64,000 bases of DNA from Nonomuraea cavernae (GTDB lineage: Bacteria > Actinomycetota > Actinomycetes > Streptosporangiales > Streptosporangiaceae), in NCBI RefSeq assembly GCF_014646355.1, contig NZ_BMNH01000014.1, forward strand, positions 124,001-188,000, read 5' to 3'. Under the pieces are notes generated by a model, which did not search any database, was not told the DNA's origin, and was given only the letters and a program-made list of their open reading frames with translations. Positions 30,199-38,289 of this stretch are shown piece by piece (positions within the stretch are counted from its first letter, which is position 1; the number at the start of each line of letters is the position of its first letter). Made by a program: the position numbers and the translations under genes.

Positions 30199-33018
30199 GT
30201 GACTACGGGGAACTCCGACAGCGGCCACGCCGCGAGGCGAGACCGCGGACAGCGGCCCCTGCCCCGGCTGGGCCTGCGCAACTGGCGCGTGAGGTGGCGC
30301 CTCACGGCGCTCATCCTGGTCCCCACCGTTGTCGGCGTCGGGCTCGGGGGAGCCCGCGTGGTGGAGTCGGTCCAGAGCATCAACGACTACGACCGTACGG
30401 CCGTCGCCGCCGAGCAGGCCGGCCGGATCCGCGACCTGGTCGAGGCCGTCGGCCTGGAGCGTGACACGGGCGGCTGGCTGGACGCCGCCAAGCAGTTGAG
30501 CAAGAAGCTCGCCGACCCGTACGCCGAACGCAAGGCGCAGGTCGACGGCCTCGTCCAGGCCGTGCAGGCCGACCTGGCCACGATGGACGACTCCTACGGC
30601 CCCCGCGTGCTCGACGTCGTCAGGCGCGCCCACGCCGACCTCGGCAAGCTGGACAGCGTCCGCAAGGAGGGCCAGCGCGACACGACGCGCTACGACTCCC
30701 TGCTCGACACGCTGCTCCGCCTGCACGACGAGCTGAGCCTGCTCAGCGACGACTCGCAGATCATCGGGCAGTTCCGCGCCCTGAGCGCGCTGGCCCGCGC
30801 CAAGGAGCAGGTCTCCCGGCAGCGGGTGCAGCTGCTGAAGGGCTACTACAACTCCGCCAGCGTCGACGCCAAGGAGGTCGAGCGGTTCATCGCCGCCAAC
30901 GCCGCCCAGCGCACCCAGATCGCCCTCGTCGGCCAGGAGGCGGGCGCGGAGGTCGGCATGGCGCTGCAGAAGGCGCTGACCCGGCAGGAGTACTACAACA
31001 CCGAGCTCACCAAGTCGCGCGCGATCACCCTGGCCAGCGGCAAGGCGCCGGGCGTCAGGATCAGGCAGAACCTCCTCGCCGCCACCGGCCGCGACAAACC
31101 GGCTCCTGACCAGTGGTTCGACGACAACGCCACCACGATCGCCGCCCTCCGCTCGGTCGAGGAACCATTGAGCACGCAGGTGACCCTGCGCAGCCAGGAC
31201 CTACGCGACGCCGAGATCCGTAATGCGATCATAGCGGGTACTTTGATCTTGGCGTTGCTTTTGCTGGTTCTGTTGCTCACCGTCGCCATCGCCCGCTCGA
31301 TGGTCACGCCGCTGCGCCGCCTGCGCACCGAGGCCCTGGAGATCGCCGGCTTCCGCCTGCCCGACGTGGTCCGCAAGCTGCGCGTCTCGGGTGACGCCGC
31401 CACCGACGTCCGCCCGATCGACATCGAGGGCAACGACGAGATCGGCGAGGTGGCCAAGGCCTTCGACCAGGTCCACCGCCAGGCCGTACGGCTCGCCGGC
31501 GAGGAAGCCGAGCTGCGCGGCAACATCAGCTCGATGTTCGTCAACCTCTCGCGCCGCACCCAGACGCTGGTGGAGCGGCAGATCTCGCTGATCGACGGCC
31601 TGGAGAAGGGCGAGCAGGACGGCGCCCGGCTGTCCGACCTGTTCAAGCTCGACCACCTGGCCACCCGCATGCGCCGCAACTCCGAGAACCTCCTCGTCCT
31701 CGCCGGCCACGAACCGACCCGCAGGCGCAGCCAACCGGCCAAGCTGGTCGACGTGGTCCGGGCCGCGCTGTCGGAGGTCGAGGGCTACGAGCGCGTCCAG
31801 GTCAAGGTCCACCGGGGCACCTCGGTGCTCGGCAGCGCCGCCAACGACCTGGTCCACCTGGTGGCCGAGCTGGTCGAGAACGCCATCCAGTTCTCGCCCA
31901 GCAACGCGCAGGTCACGGTGACGAGCAGCTACGTCGAGGGCGGCGGCGCGCTGGTGTCGGTGAGCGACTCGGGCATCAGCATGACCGACGAGGAGCTGGC
32001 CGAGGCCAACCGCCGGCTGGCCGAGCCGCCCGTGGTCGACGTGTCGGTCTCCCGGCGCATGGGCCTGTTCGTGGTCGGCCGCCTGGCGTTGCGCCACGGC
32101 ATCCGCGTCCAGCTCCGCAAGGGCGACGGCGCCGGCCTGATCGCCATGGTGCTGCTGCCCCCGGCGCTGATCGCCGACGGCACCCAGAAGCCGCTGCCGC
32201 AGCGCCCGGCGTTCGGCGGCGGCCACGCGCCGGCCCCCTCGGCCACCCCGCCGACCGGCGTGCCCGCCCGGAACGGCACCTTCCGCTCGTACGCCAGCTA
32301 CGACTCCACCGAGGCCACCGGGCCGGGAGGGGTGCGCTACGGGATGCCGCCCTTCACGGCCGACACCGACGGCGGCGCGACGGGTGGGCGGCCTCGGCCG
32401 CACGACACGGGCGGCTACCCGTCCTACCCCAGCCCCGCCTATCCCAGCGTCGACCGTCCGGGCTCGCTCCCCTCCCGTCCTCCGGCCGGATCCGGTAATG
32501 GCGCGTTCCAGACGCCGCCTGCGGTCGGCCGGCCGTACAACAGCGACGATGTCCGCATGCCGGCGCCTCCTCCCTCGGTGAACGTCTCGCCGATGGAGCC
32601 GGAGCGGGAGGAATATCTGCCGATCTTCGCGGCGGTGGAGTCGGCCTGGTTCCGCAGGCCGCCGGAGGAGTCCGGTCAGGCGACACCGAACCGAGATGAG
32701 CCGATCGCCTCACAAGCCGTACCCTCTGGGGAGGAAGCGTGGCGAACCGCCGCTGACGCCGGATGGCGGGCGGCGGCCGCCGCGAGCGACCCGAGTCTCG
32801 GCGGCGTCACCGCCGCCGGGCTGCCCAAGCGCACCCCCAAGGCCAACCTGGTGCCCGGTACGGCAAGCCAGCCGGCCACGGGACCGGAGCGGCAATCGCA
32901 GCGACAAGCTCCGATTCCGCCGGTCTCAGCCGACCGGATCCGCAGCAGGATGGCCAGTTACCAGCAGGGCGTACGGCGGGGTCGCGCGGAAGTACGTGAA
33001 CAGGAGGAACGAGAGTGA
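30199..33018 (+). CDS. cvnA: Conservon sensor kinase-like protein CvnA (conservon 1)
   Basis: 939 residues. The N-terminus (RWRLTALILVPTVVGVGLGG, about 34-53) is the first membrane segment, then a helical nitrate-sensor-like extracellular region to about 340, a second segment (LILALLLLVLLLTVAIA, 348-364), HAMP, the dimerisation-like LFKLDHLATRMRRN (about 482-495) and a GHKL ATPase (about 545-640) with N-box ELVENAIQFS. The G1 box reads DSGIS, with Ser replacing the second Gly. A low-complexity tail of about 300 residues keeps motifs LPIF--V-S-WFRRP, GLPKRTPKANLVPG and QQGVRRGR. GTG 30199 follows GGGAG. CvnA proteins act at the membrane with CvnB, C and D as a G-protein-coupled-like switch. 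Confidence 0.9.
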   Translation: MTTGNSDSGHAARRDRGQRPLPRLGLRNWRVRWRLTALILVPTVVGVGLGGARVVESVQSINDYDRTAVAAEQAGRIRDLVEAVGLERDTGGWLDAAKQLSKKLADPYAERKAQVDGLVQAVQADLATMDDSYGPRVLDVVRRAHADLGKLDSVRKEGQRDTTRYDSLLDTLLRLHDELSLLSDDSQIIGQFRALSALARAKEQVSRQRVQLLKGYYNSASVDAKEVERFIAANAAQRTQIALVGQEAGAEVGMALQKALTRQEYYNTELTKSRAITLASGKAPGVRIRQNLLAATGRDKPAPDQWFDDNATTIAALRSVEEPLSTQVTLRSQDLRDAEIRNAIIAGTLILALLLLVLLLTVAIARSMVTPLRRLRTEALEIAGFRLPDVVRKLRVSGDAATDVRPIDIEGNDEIGEVAKAFDQVHRQAVRLAGEEAELRGNISSMFVNLSRRTQTLVERQISLIDGLEKGEQDGARLSDLFKLDHLATRMRRNSENLLVLAGHEPTRRRSQPAKLVDVVRAALSEVEGYERVQVKVHRGTSVLGSAANDLVHLVAELVENAIQFSPSNAQVTVTSSYVEGGGALVSVSDSGISMTDEELAEANRRLAEPPVVDVSVSRRMGLFVVGRLALRHGIRVQLRKGDGAGLIAMVLLPPALIADGTQKPLPQRPAFGGGHAPAPSATPPTGVPARNGTFRSYASYDSTEATGPGGVRYGMPPFTADTDGGATGGRPRPHDTGGYPSYPSPAYPSVDRPGSLPSRPPAGSGNGAFQTPPAVGRPYNSDDVRMPAPPPSVNVSPMEPEREEYLPIFAAVESAWFRRPPEESGQATPNRDEPIASQAVPSGEEAWRTAADAGWRAAAAASDPSLGGVTAAGLPKRTPKANLVPGTASQPATGPERQSQRQAPIPPVSADRIRSRMASYQQGVRRGRAEVREQEERE

Positions 33019-33043
33019 GTGAGCGTCCTGCCAGGGAGGGCGA

Positions 33044-33466
33044 GTGACAACGCTTAGCCATGAGGCGCATCGGTTCGACTGGCTGATCACCGACTTCGTG
33101 CGGAACACGCCCGGGGTAGCGCACGCGGTCGCCGTCTCCGCCGATGGTCTCTGCCTGGCGAGTTCCGAGGGCTTCCCGCCGGACCGGGCCGACCAGCTCG
33201 CCGCGGTCTCCGCGGGCCTGCTGAGCCTGACCGTGGGCGCCTCGCGCGTGTTCGAGGGTGGCTCCGTCACCCAGACCGTCGTCGAGATGCAGCGCGGGCT
33301 GCTCATCGTGATGGCGATCAGCGACGGCTCGGTGATCACCGTGCTGGCCTCGCCCGACTGCGACATGGGGTTGGTCGCCTATCAGATGACGCTTCTGGTC
33401 GACCGGGCAGGGCAGGCCCTGACCCCGGCACTCCGCGCGGAGCTGCAGGCAGCCAGGACGCGGTGA
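33044..33466 (+). CDS. cvnB: Roadblock/LC7 protein CvnB (conservon 1)
   Basis: 140 residues, a roadblock/LC7 fold. It starts LITDFVRNTPGVAHAVAVSADGLCLASSEGFP, continues with ADQLAAVSAGLLSLTVGASRVFEGGSVTQTVVEMQRGLLIVMAISDGSVITVLASPDCDMGLVAYQM and ends LTPALRAELQAARTR. Family members are MglB-like regulators of the small GTPase CvnD. GTG 33044 has GGGAGGG just upstream and lies 26 bp after the cvnA stop. Confidence 0.94.
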   Translation: MTTLSHEAHRFDWLITDFVRNTPGVAHAVAVSADGLCLASSEGFPPDRADQLAAVSAGLLSLTVGASRVFEGGSVTQTVVEMQRGLLIVMAISDGSVITVLASPDCDMGLVAYQMTLLVDRAGQALTPALRAELQAARTR

Positions 33467-33492
33467 GGCAATGACACCTTTGGGAGCGGGTC

Positions 33493-33855
33493 GTGTACGG
33501 AAGTGACGGGATCGGGGACGACGAGCCCCTCTTCCGTCCGTACGCGGTGACCGGCGGCCGATCGGAGCCGCGCTATCACCTTGCGATGGAGACGCTGATC
33601 TCGTCCATGTCCATTCCGGACGACGAGATGGCCTTGCTCACCCCCGAGCAGGAGGCCATCATGCAACTCTGCCGCTCGATCCGGTCGGTCGCCGAGATCT
33701 CGGCCCTGCTCCGGGTCCCGCTGGGCGTGGCTCGGGTGCTCGTGGCGGACATGTCCGACGAAGGGCTTGTCCGTCTGCACCAGCCACGTCTCAGCCAGGG
33801 ACAGCCAGACCTCAACATGCTCGAAAGGGTGCTCAGTGGACTTCGCAGGCTCTAG
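33493..33855 (+). CDS. cvnC: DUF742 protein CvnC (conservon 1)
   Basis: 120 residues of DUF742. The early RPYAVTGGRSEPRYHLAMETLIS is the family signature; a winged-helix-like part follows, IMQLCRSIRSVAEISALLRVPLGVARVLVADMSDEGLVRLHQP, and the C-terminus LERVLSGLRRL is shared by all three conservons here. The start is GTG 33493 after GGGAGCGGG. The last 20 bases are also the start of cvnD in another frame. The HTH-like part may bind DNA or a protein partner. Confidence 0.93.
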   Translation: MYGSDGIGDDEPLFRPYAVTGGRSEPRYHLAMETLISSMSIPDDEMALLTPEQEAIMQLCRSIRSVAEISALLRVPLGVARVLVADMSDEGLVRLHQPRLSQGQPDLNMLERVLSGLRRL

Positions 33856-34414
33856 CCCCGGCCTCACCTCGACGAAGATCGTCGTGGCCGGTGGCTTCGG
33901 CGTGGGCAAGACGACGTTCGTGGGGGCGGTGTCCGAGATCCTCCCGCTCACCACGGAAGCGGTCATGACGGACGCGTCCGCGGGCATCGACGACCTCGGC
34001 CTGACCCCGCACAAGCAGACGACGACGGTGGCCATGGACTTCGGCCGCCTCTCGCTCGACCGCGACCTGATCCTCTACCTCTTCGGCACGCCGGGCCAGC
34101 ATCGGTTCTGGTTCATGTGGGACGACCTGGTGCGCGGAGCCATCGGCGCGGTCGTGCTGCTCGACACGCGGCGGCTGGCCGACAGCTTCCCCGCGATCGA
34201 CTACTTCGAGGAGGCCAAGCTGCCGTTCGTGGTCGGCATCAACGGCTGGGACGGGCAGTTCCCGCACACGGACCAGGATGTCCGCGAGGCGCTGGCGCTG
34301 TCGCCGAACGTGCCCATCGTCCGCACGGACGCGCGCAACCGCGAGTCGGTCAAATCGACGCTGATCTCGCTCGTCGAGCACGTCGTCCGGCTCCGGGCCA
34401 CGCCGGTCTCCTAG
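33836..34414 (+). CDS. cvnD: Conservon GTPase CvnD (conservon 1)
   Basis: 192 residues, a Ras-like/MglA-type GTP/ATP-binding protein. P-loop GGFGVGKTTFVGA (about 17-29), switch region TTVAMDFGR, switch 2 LFGTPGQHRFWFMWDDLVRGA, and GINGWD where Ras proteins have NKxD. GTG 33836 is chosen because all three conservon copies share it with AAAGGG upstream and an overlap of 20 bp with cvnC; an in-frame start further upstream would duplicate cvnC coding sequence. Family data place CvnD as the switch released or recruited by CvnA-CvnB. Confidence 0.94.
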   Translation: MDFAGSSPGLTSTKIVVAGGFGVGKTTFVGAVSEILPLTTEAVMTDASAGIDDLGLTPHKQTTTVAMDFGRLSLDRDLILYLFGTPGQHRFWFMWDDLVRGAIGAVVLLDTRRLADSFPAIDYFEEAKLPFVVGINGWDGQFPHTDQDVREALALSPNVPIVRTDARNRESVKSTLISLVEHVVRLRATPVS

Positions 34415-34436
34415 CCTCGAAGGGCGGGACGGCCGC

Positions 34437-35204
34437 TCAGGTCGTGCCGCCGCGCCGGTCCACCAGGACCTGGATGCCGTCGAGGACGCGGCGCAGGCCG
34501 AACTCGAAGGCGTGCTCCGGGCTGTAGGAGCCGCCCAGGGCCTCGCCGGCCGCCTGGCCGACCCGGGCGGCCGTGGGGAAGCGGGACGCGTCGGCGATCC
34601 GGCCGAAGAACGGCGCGTGCGCGGCCCACCACTGCTCGTCGGTCATGCCGGTCTGGCTCTCGGCCTGCGACGCCTCCACCGCGCCTCTGGCCGTGCCGTG
34701 CACGAAGCCGGTGACCAGGGTGATCACCGAGTCCATCTCGACGTCCGTCAGCCCGATGCCGTCGACGGCCCGCAACTCGTAGTCGTACTTGGCGGTGACG
34801 TTCGGGCCCAGCACCGGACGGCTCGTCGCCACCTGCAGCAGCCACGGATGGCGCAGGTAGAGCGCCCAGTTCTCCCGGGCGATCAGCTCCAGCCGCTCCC
34901 GCCAGCCGCCCGGCACCTCCTCCGGCCTGGCGGTCTCGCCGTAGACGGTGTCGAGCATGACGTCGAGCAGCTCGGGCTTGCCCGGCACGTACGTGTAGAG
35001 CGACATCGTGCCCACCCCGAGCCGGTCGGCCACGCGGCGCATGGACAGGGCCTGGAGCCCCTCGGAGTCGGCCACCTCGATCGCCGCGCGCACGATCCGG
35101 TCGACGCTCAGGTCGGGCTTGCCCTTGCGGCTGGTCCGCTCACTGGTGCGCCAGAGCAGCGCGAGGCTGCGGGCGGGATCTCCCTTGCCGCTGTACTCGA
35201 TCAC
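34437..35204 (-). CDS. TetR-family regulator with TetR_C_1 domain
   Basis: 255 residues. The HTH runs IVRAAIEVADSEGLQALSMRRVADRLGVGTMSLYTYVPGKPELLDVMLDTVYGE (about residues 36-90), followed by a long ligand-binding domain (WALYLRHPWLLQVATSRP, FVHGTARGAVEA) as in TetR-class efflux regulators. GTG 35204 is preferred; GTG 35219 is in frame but lies inside the operator palindrome. No exporter adjoins it in the window, so its target may be itself or a distant gene. It converges with conservon 1, ending 22 bp from cvnD. Confidence 0.88.
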   Translation of the reverse strand: MIEYSGKGDPARSLALLWRTSERTSRKGKPDLSVDRIVRAAIEVADSEGLQALSMRRVADRLGVGTMSLYTYVPGKPELLDVMLDTVYGETARPEEVPGGWRERLELIARENWALYLRHPWLLQVATSRPVLGPNVTAKYDYELRAVDGIGLTDVEMDSVITLVTGFVHGTARGAVEASQAESQTGMTDEQWWAAHAPFFGRIADASRFPTAARVGQAAGEALGGSYSPEHAFEFGLRRVLDGIQVLVDRRGGTT

Positions 35205-35208
35205 TCTC

Positions 35209-35224
35209 GTACGGTACACAGTAC
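35209..35224. promoter_or_regulatory. TetR-type operator at its own promoter
   Basis: GTACGGTACACAGTAC has GTAC ends and an internal GTAC. On the minus strand the TACTGT within it is a plausible -10 for the TetR gene, whose GTG start is only about 8 bases beyond the expected transcript start. Binding here would autorepress. Confidence 0.6.
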
Positions 35225-35260
35225 GCTCCGGCCCTCCGGCCCCACCCCCGCGCCCACCCT

Positions 35261-35386
35261 GGGAAATGTCGGCTCAGAAGACCGTGAAATGTCGGTCGTG
35301 GTTCCGTGAAATGTCGGTAGAGGGGTCTGTGGAATGTCGGTACTAATCTCGTGAAGTGTCGGTTGGAAAGCCCGTAGGATGTCGGT
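35261..35386 (+). repeat. Iteron-like array: six direct repeats of CCGTGAAATGTCGGT
   Basis: The core ATGTCGG(T) starts at 35266, 35289, 35311, 35334, 35356 (GTGTCGGT) and 35379, so intervals are 23, 22, 23, 22 and 23 bp: very regular, close to two helical turns. Upstream flanks share CGTGAA. Spacers between cores are unrelated in sequence. The array ends 20 bp before the preferred GTG start of the ATPase gene, and the sixth core contains an in-frame ATG. Confidence 0.92.
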
Positions 35387-35405
35387 TCAACAGGTTGGAG
35401 GCGTG

Positions 35406-36656
35406 GTGGACCTTGTATCCCGGCGGATCGCCGATCATGCGGTGGAGTCACTCGACTCGTTCAGAGTGGTGATCATCAACGGTCCTCGCCAGTCCGGCAA
35501 GACCACCCTGCTCCGGCAGCTCGAAGCCTGTCGCGGGGGCACCTATCTCACGCTCGACGACGGTGCTCTGCGCGCTGCCGCCCAGGCCGATCCAGGCGCG
35601 TTCATCGCCGATGGCCCCAAACCGATGATGATCGACGAGATCCAGCGTGGTGGAGACGATCTCGTACTGGCGATCAAGGCGGCGGTCGACCGTTCGGCGA
35701 GCCGTGGGCAGTTCGTTCTGGCGGGATCCACCAGGTTTCTGGCGACCCCGTCGCTGAGTGAGTCGCTGGCCGGCCGGGCCAGCGTGCTCGACGTGTGGCC
35801 GTTCGCCGAGCAGGAGCTCGCCGGGGGGAGCATGTCCTTTCTCAGCAAAGCCTTCGACGAGCCCGAGGCTCTCCGCACGCCGGGGGAGAGCGACTTCGGA
35901 AGGTCCGACTACTTCGAGCTCATCGCCAGGGGCAGCTACCCAGAGATCCTGACCATGAGGTCGGAGCGTGCCCGTGACCAGTGGTACGTCACCTATGTTC
36001 GGTCGATCATCGATACCGACATCCGAGAGATGGCGAAGATCGACGAGCCGAGCGGTCTCGGGCGGCTGCTGAGACTGCTGGCGGCATCCACCGCCCAGGA
36101 GCTCAACCTGGTCAAGGTGGGCAGCGACCTCGGGATCCACCGGACGACCGTCCAGCGCTATCTCGGGCTGCTGGAAACGGTCTTCCTGGTGCAGTCACTG
36201 CCTGCCTGGTCACGCAATCTGACCGCCCGCGCGGTGCGGCGCCCCAAGCTGCACCTCACGGACACCGGCCTCGCCGCTCACCTGCTCTCTGTCGACGCCG
36301 AAGGGTTGGCCGCCCGCGTCGCCCCTGCCCGCGGACCGCTCGTCGAGACGTTCATCGTCGGTGAGCTGTCCAAGCAGGCGACCTGGTCGCCGTTCCGGGT
36401 CGGCCTCTACCACTGGAGAGTCAGCCAGGGACCCGAGGTGGACCTGGTGATCGAGCGGACCAACGGCCGCGTGGTCGGCGTCGAGGCGAAGGCGACGGAC
36501 GCGGTCGGTCTCGACGACTTCAAGGGGCTCGTCGCACTCAGGGACTCGCTCGGTGACGGGTTCGTGCACGGGTTCGTGTTTTACACCGGCAGGCGGTCGT
36601 TGTCGTTCGGAGACCGCCTGACGGCGTTGCCGCTCAGCGCTCTGTGGGATCGGTGA
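35406..36656 (+). CDS. AAA_14 ATPase with DUF4143 domain
   Basis: 416 residues. P-loop INGPRQSGKTTLLRQL (about residues 24-39), Walker B-like PMMIDEIQRG (about 74-83), and LAGSTRFLATPSLSESLAGRASVLDVWPFAEQEL identify AAA_14. DUF4143 follows with SYPEIL, a winged-helix-like ASTAQELNLVKVGSDLGIHRTTVQRYLGLLETVFLVQSLPAWSRNL, KLHLTDTGLAAHL, and a nuclease-like end GPLVETFIVGEL...EVDLVIERTNGRVVGVEAKAT, the D-x..ExK pattern of PD-(D/E)XK enzymes. GTG 35406 with GGAG 5 bases upstream is preferred over ATG 35379 inside the repeat array. The 3' end overlaps the convergent GMC gene by 23 bp. Confidence 0.9.
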   Translation: MDLVSRRIADHAVESLDSFRVVIINGPRQSGKTTLLRQLEACRGGTYLTLDDGALRAAAQADPGAFIADGPKPMMIDEIQRGGDDLVLAIKAAVDRSASRGQFVLAGSTRFLATPSLSESLAGRASVLDVWPFAEQELAGGSMSFLSKAFDEPEALRTPGESDFGRSDYFELIARGSYPEILTMRSERARDQWYVTYVRSIIDTDIREMAKIDEPSGLGRLLRLLAASTAQELNLVKVGSDLGIHRTTVQRYLGLLETVFLVQSLPAWSRNLTARAVRRPKLHLTDTGLAAHLLSVDAEGLAARVAPARGPLVETFIVGELSKQATWSPFRVGLYHWRVSQGPEVDLVIERTNGRVVGVEAKATDAVGLDDFKGLVALRDSLGDGFVHGFVFYTGRRSLSFGDRLTALPLSALWDR

Positions 36657-38289
36657 GGGCTCGGGCGTCGTGGCGGTAGAAGGGCGTGGGCTCGGGGGGC
36701 AGCGGGGTGTTGCCGAGGATGAGGTCGGCCGACTTCTCGGCCAGCATCATCACGGGGGCGTAGATGTTGCCGTTGGTGACGTACGGCATGACCGAGGCGT
36801 CGACGACGCGCAGGCTGTCGAGGCCGTGGACGCGCATGGTGGCGGGGTCCACCACCGACATCTCGTCCACGCCCATCTTGCAGGTGCAGGAGGGGTGCAG
36901 GGCGGTCTCGCCGTCCTTGGCCACCCAGGCGAGGATCTCCTCGTCGGTTTCGACGCCGGGGCCGGGTGACAGCTCGCCGCCGTCGAGCGCGGCCCAGGCG
37001 GGCTGGGAGAGGATCTCGCGGGTGAGCCGGATGGCCTCCACCCACTCGCGCCGGTCCTGCTCGGTGGACAGGTAGTTGAAGCGCAGGGCGGGCTTGTCGC
37101 GCGGGTCGGCCGACCGGACGCGGACCGAGCCGCGCGAGTCGGAGTACATCGGCCCGATGTGCACCTGGTAGCCGTGGCCGCCCGCGGGCGCCGAGCCGTC
37201 GTAACGGACCGCGATGGGCAGGAAGTGGTACATCAGGTTGGGGTAGGCCACGTCGTCGTTGGAGCGGATGAAGCCGCCCGCCTCGAAGTGGTTGGTGGCG
37301 CCCGGCCCGCGGCGGCGGAAGAGCCAGTCGGCGCCGATGAACGGCCGGCGCCACCAGGCCAGCGACGGCTGCTGCGACACGGGCTGGGTGCAGGCGTGCT
37401 GCACGTACACCTCCAGGTGGTCCTGGAGGTTGGCGCCCACGCCGGGGAGGTCGTGGACGACCGGGATCCCCAGGGGCGAGAGGAGCTCGCCGGGGCCCAC
37501 GCCGGACAGTTGCAGCAGTTGCGGGGAGTTGATCGCGCCGCCGCACAGCACGACCTCGCCGGCCTCGATGCGCTCGCCGTCGCAGACGACGCCGACCGCC
37601 CGGGTGCCCGAGAAGACGATCTTCTCCACGAAGGCGCGGGTGCGGACCGTGAGGTTGCGGCGGTGCCGCACCGGGTGGAGGTAGGCGCGGGCGGCGCTCA
37701 GCCGGCGGCCGCGGTGCACGTTGCGGTCGAAGGCCGCGAAGCCCTCCTGCCGGAAGCCGTTGACGTCGTCGGTGAGCGGGTGGCCGGCCTGCTGGACGGC
37801 CTCGAAGAACGCCTCGAAGAGCGGACCGCGCGCGGGCCCGCGCTCCAGCTTGAGCGGGCCGTCGCCGCCCCGGTGGACCGAGCCGGGGTCGGCCAGGCAG
37901 CTCTCCATCTTCCTGAAGTACGGCAGGCAGTGCGCGTAGTCCCACTCGGCCATGCCCGGGTCGGCGGCCCAGCGTTCGTAGTCGAGCGGGTTGCCCCGCT
38001 GGAAGATCATGCCGTTGATGCTGCTCGACCCGCCGAGCACCTTGCCGCGGGCGTGGTAGACGCGCCGGCCGTTCATGTACGGCTCGGGCTCCGACTCGTA
38101 CTTCCAGTCGTAGAAGCGGCTGCCGATGGGGAACATCAGCGCGGCCGGCATGTGGATGAAGACGTCCCACGGGTAGTCGGGCCGGCCCGCCTCCAGCACC
38201 AGCACCGAGACCGAGGGGTCGGCGCTCAGCCGGTTGGCCAGGGCGCAGCCGGCCGAGCCGCCGCCCACGATCACATAGTCGAAGCTCAA
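36634..38289 (-). CDS. GMC-family FAD oxidoreductase (choline dehydrogenase-like)
   Basis: 551 residues. The FAD-binding N-terminus SFDYVIVGGGSAGCALANRLS, GKVLGGSSSINGMIF (GMC signature 1), VVLCGGAINSPQLLQLSG (signature 2), and the C-terminal HPSCTCKMG and VTNGNIYAPVMMLAEKSADLILG are in order. It probably oxidises choline to betaine aldehyde. The TTG start at 38289 overlaps the TGA of a glycine betaine-type binding protein, and the gene is the fifth in an operon with an OpuA-like transporter, which supports choline or betaine substrates. No betaine aldehyde dehydrogenase is in the operon. Start assignment is moderately uncertain. Confidence 0.9.
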   Translation of the reverse strand: MSFDYVIVGGGSAGCALANRLSADPSVSVLVLEAGRPDYPWDVFIHMPAALMFPIGSRFYDWKYESEPEPYMNGRRVYHARGKVLGGSSSINGMIFQRGNPLDYERWAADPGMAEWDYAHCLPYFRKMESCLADPGSVHRGGDGPLKLERGPARGPLFEAFFEAVQQAGHPLTDDVNGFRQEGFAAFDRNVHRGRRLSAARAYLHPVRHRRNLTVRTRAFVEKIVFSGTRAVGVVCDGERIEAGEVVLCGGAINSPQLLQLSGVGPGELLSPLGIPVVHDLPGVGANLQDHLEVYVQHACTQPVSQQPSLAWWRRPFIGADWLFRRRGPGATNHFEAGGFIRSNDDVAYPNLMYHFLPIAVRYDGSAPAGGHGYQVHIGPMYSDSRGSVRVRSADPRDKPALRFNYLSTEQDRREWVEAIRLTREILSQPAWAALDGGELSPGPGVETDEEILAWVAKDGETALHPSCTCKMGVDEMSVVDPATMRVHGLDSLRVVDASVMPYVTNGNIYAPVMMLAEKSADLILGNTPLPPEPTPFYRHDARALTDPTER

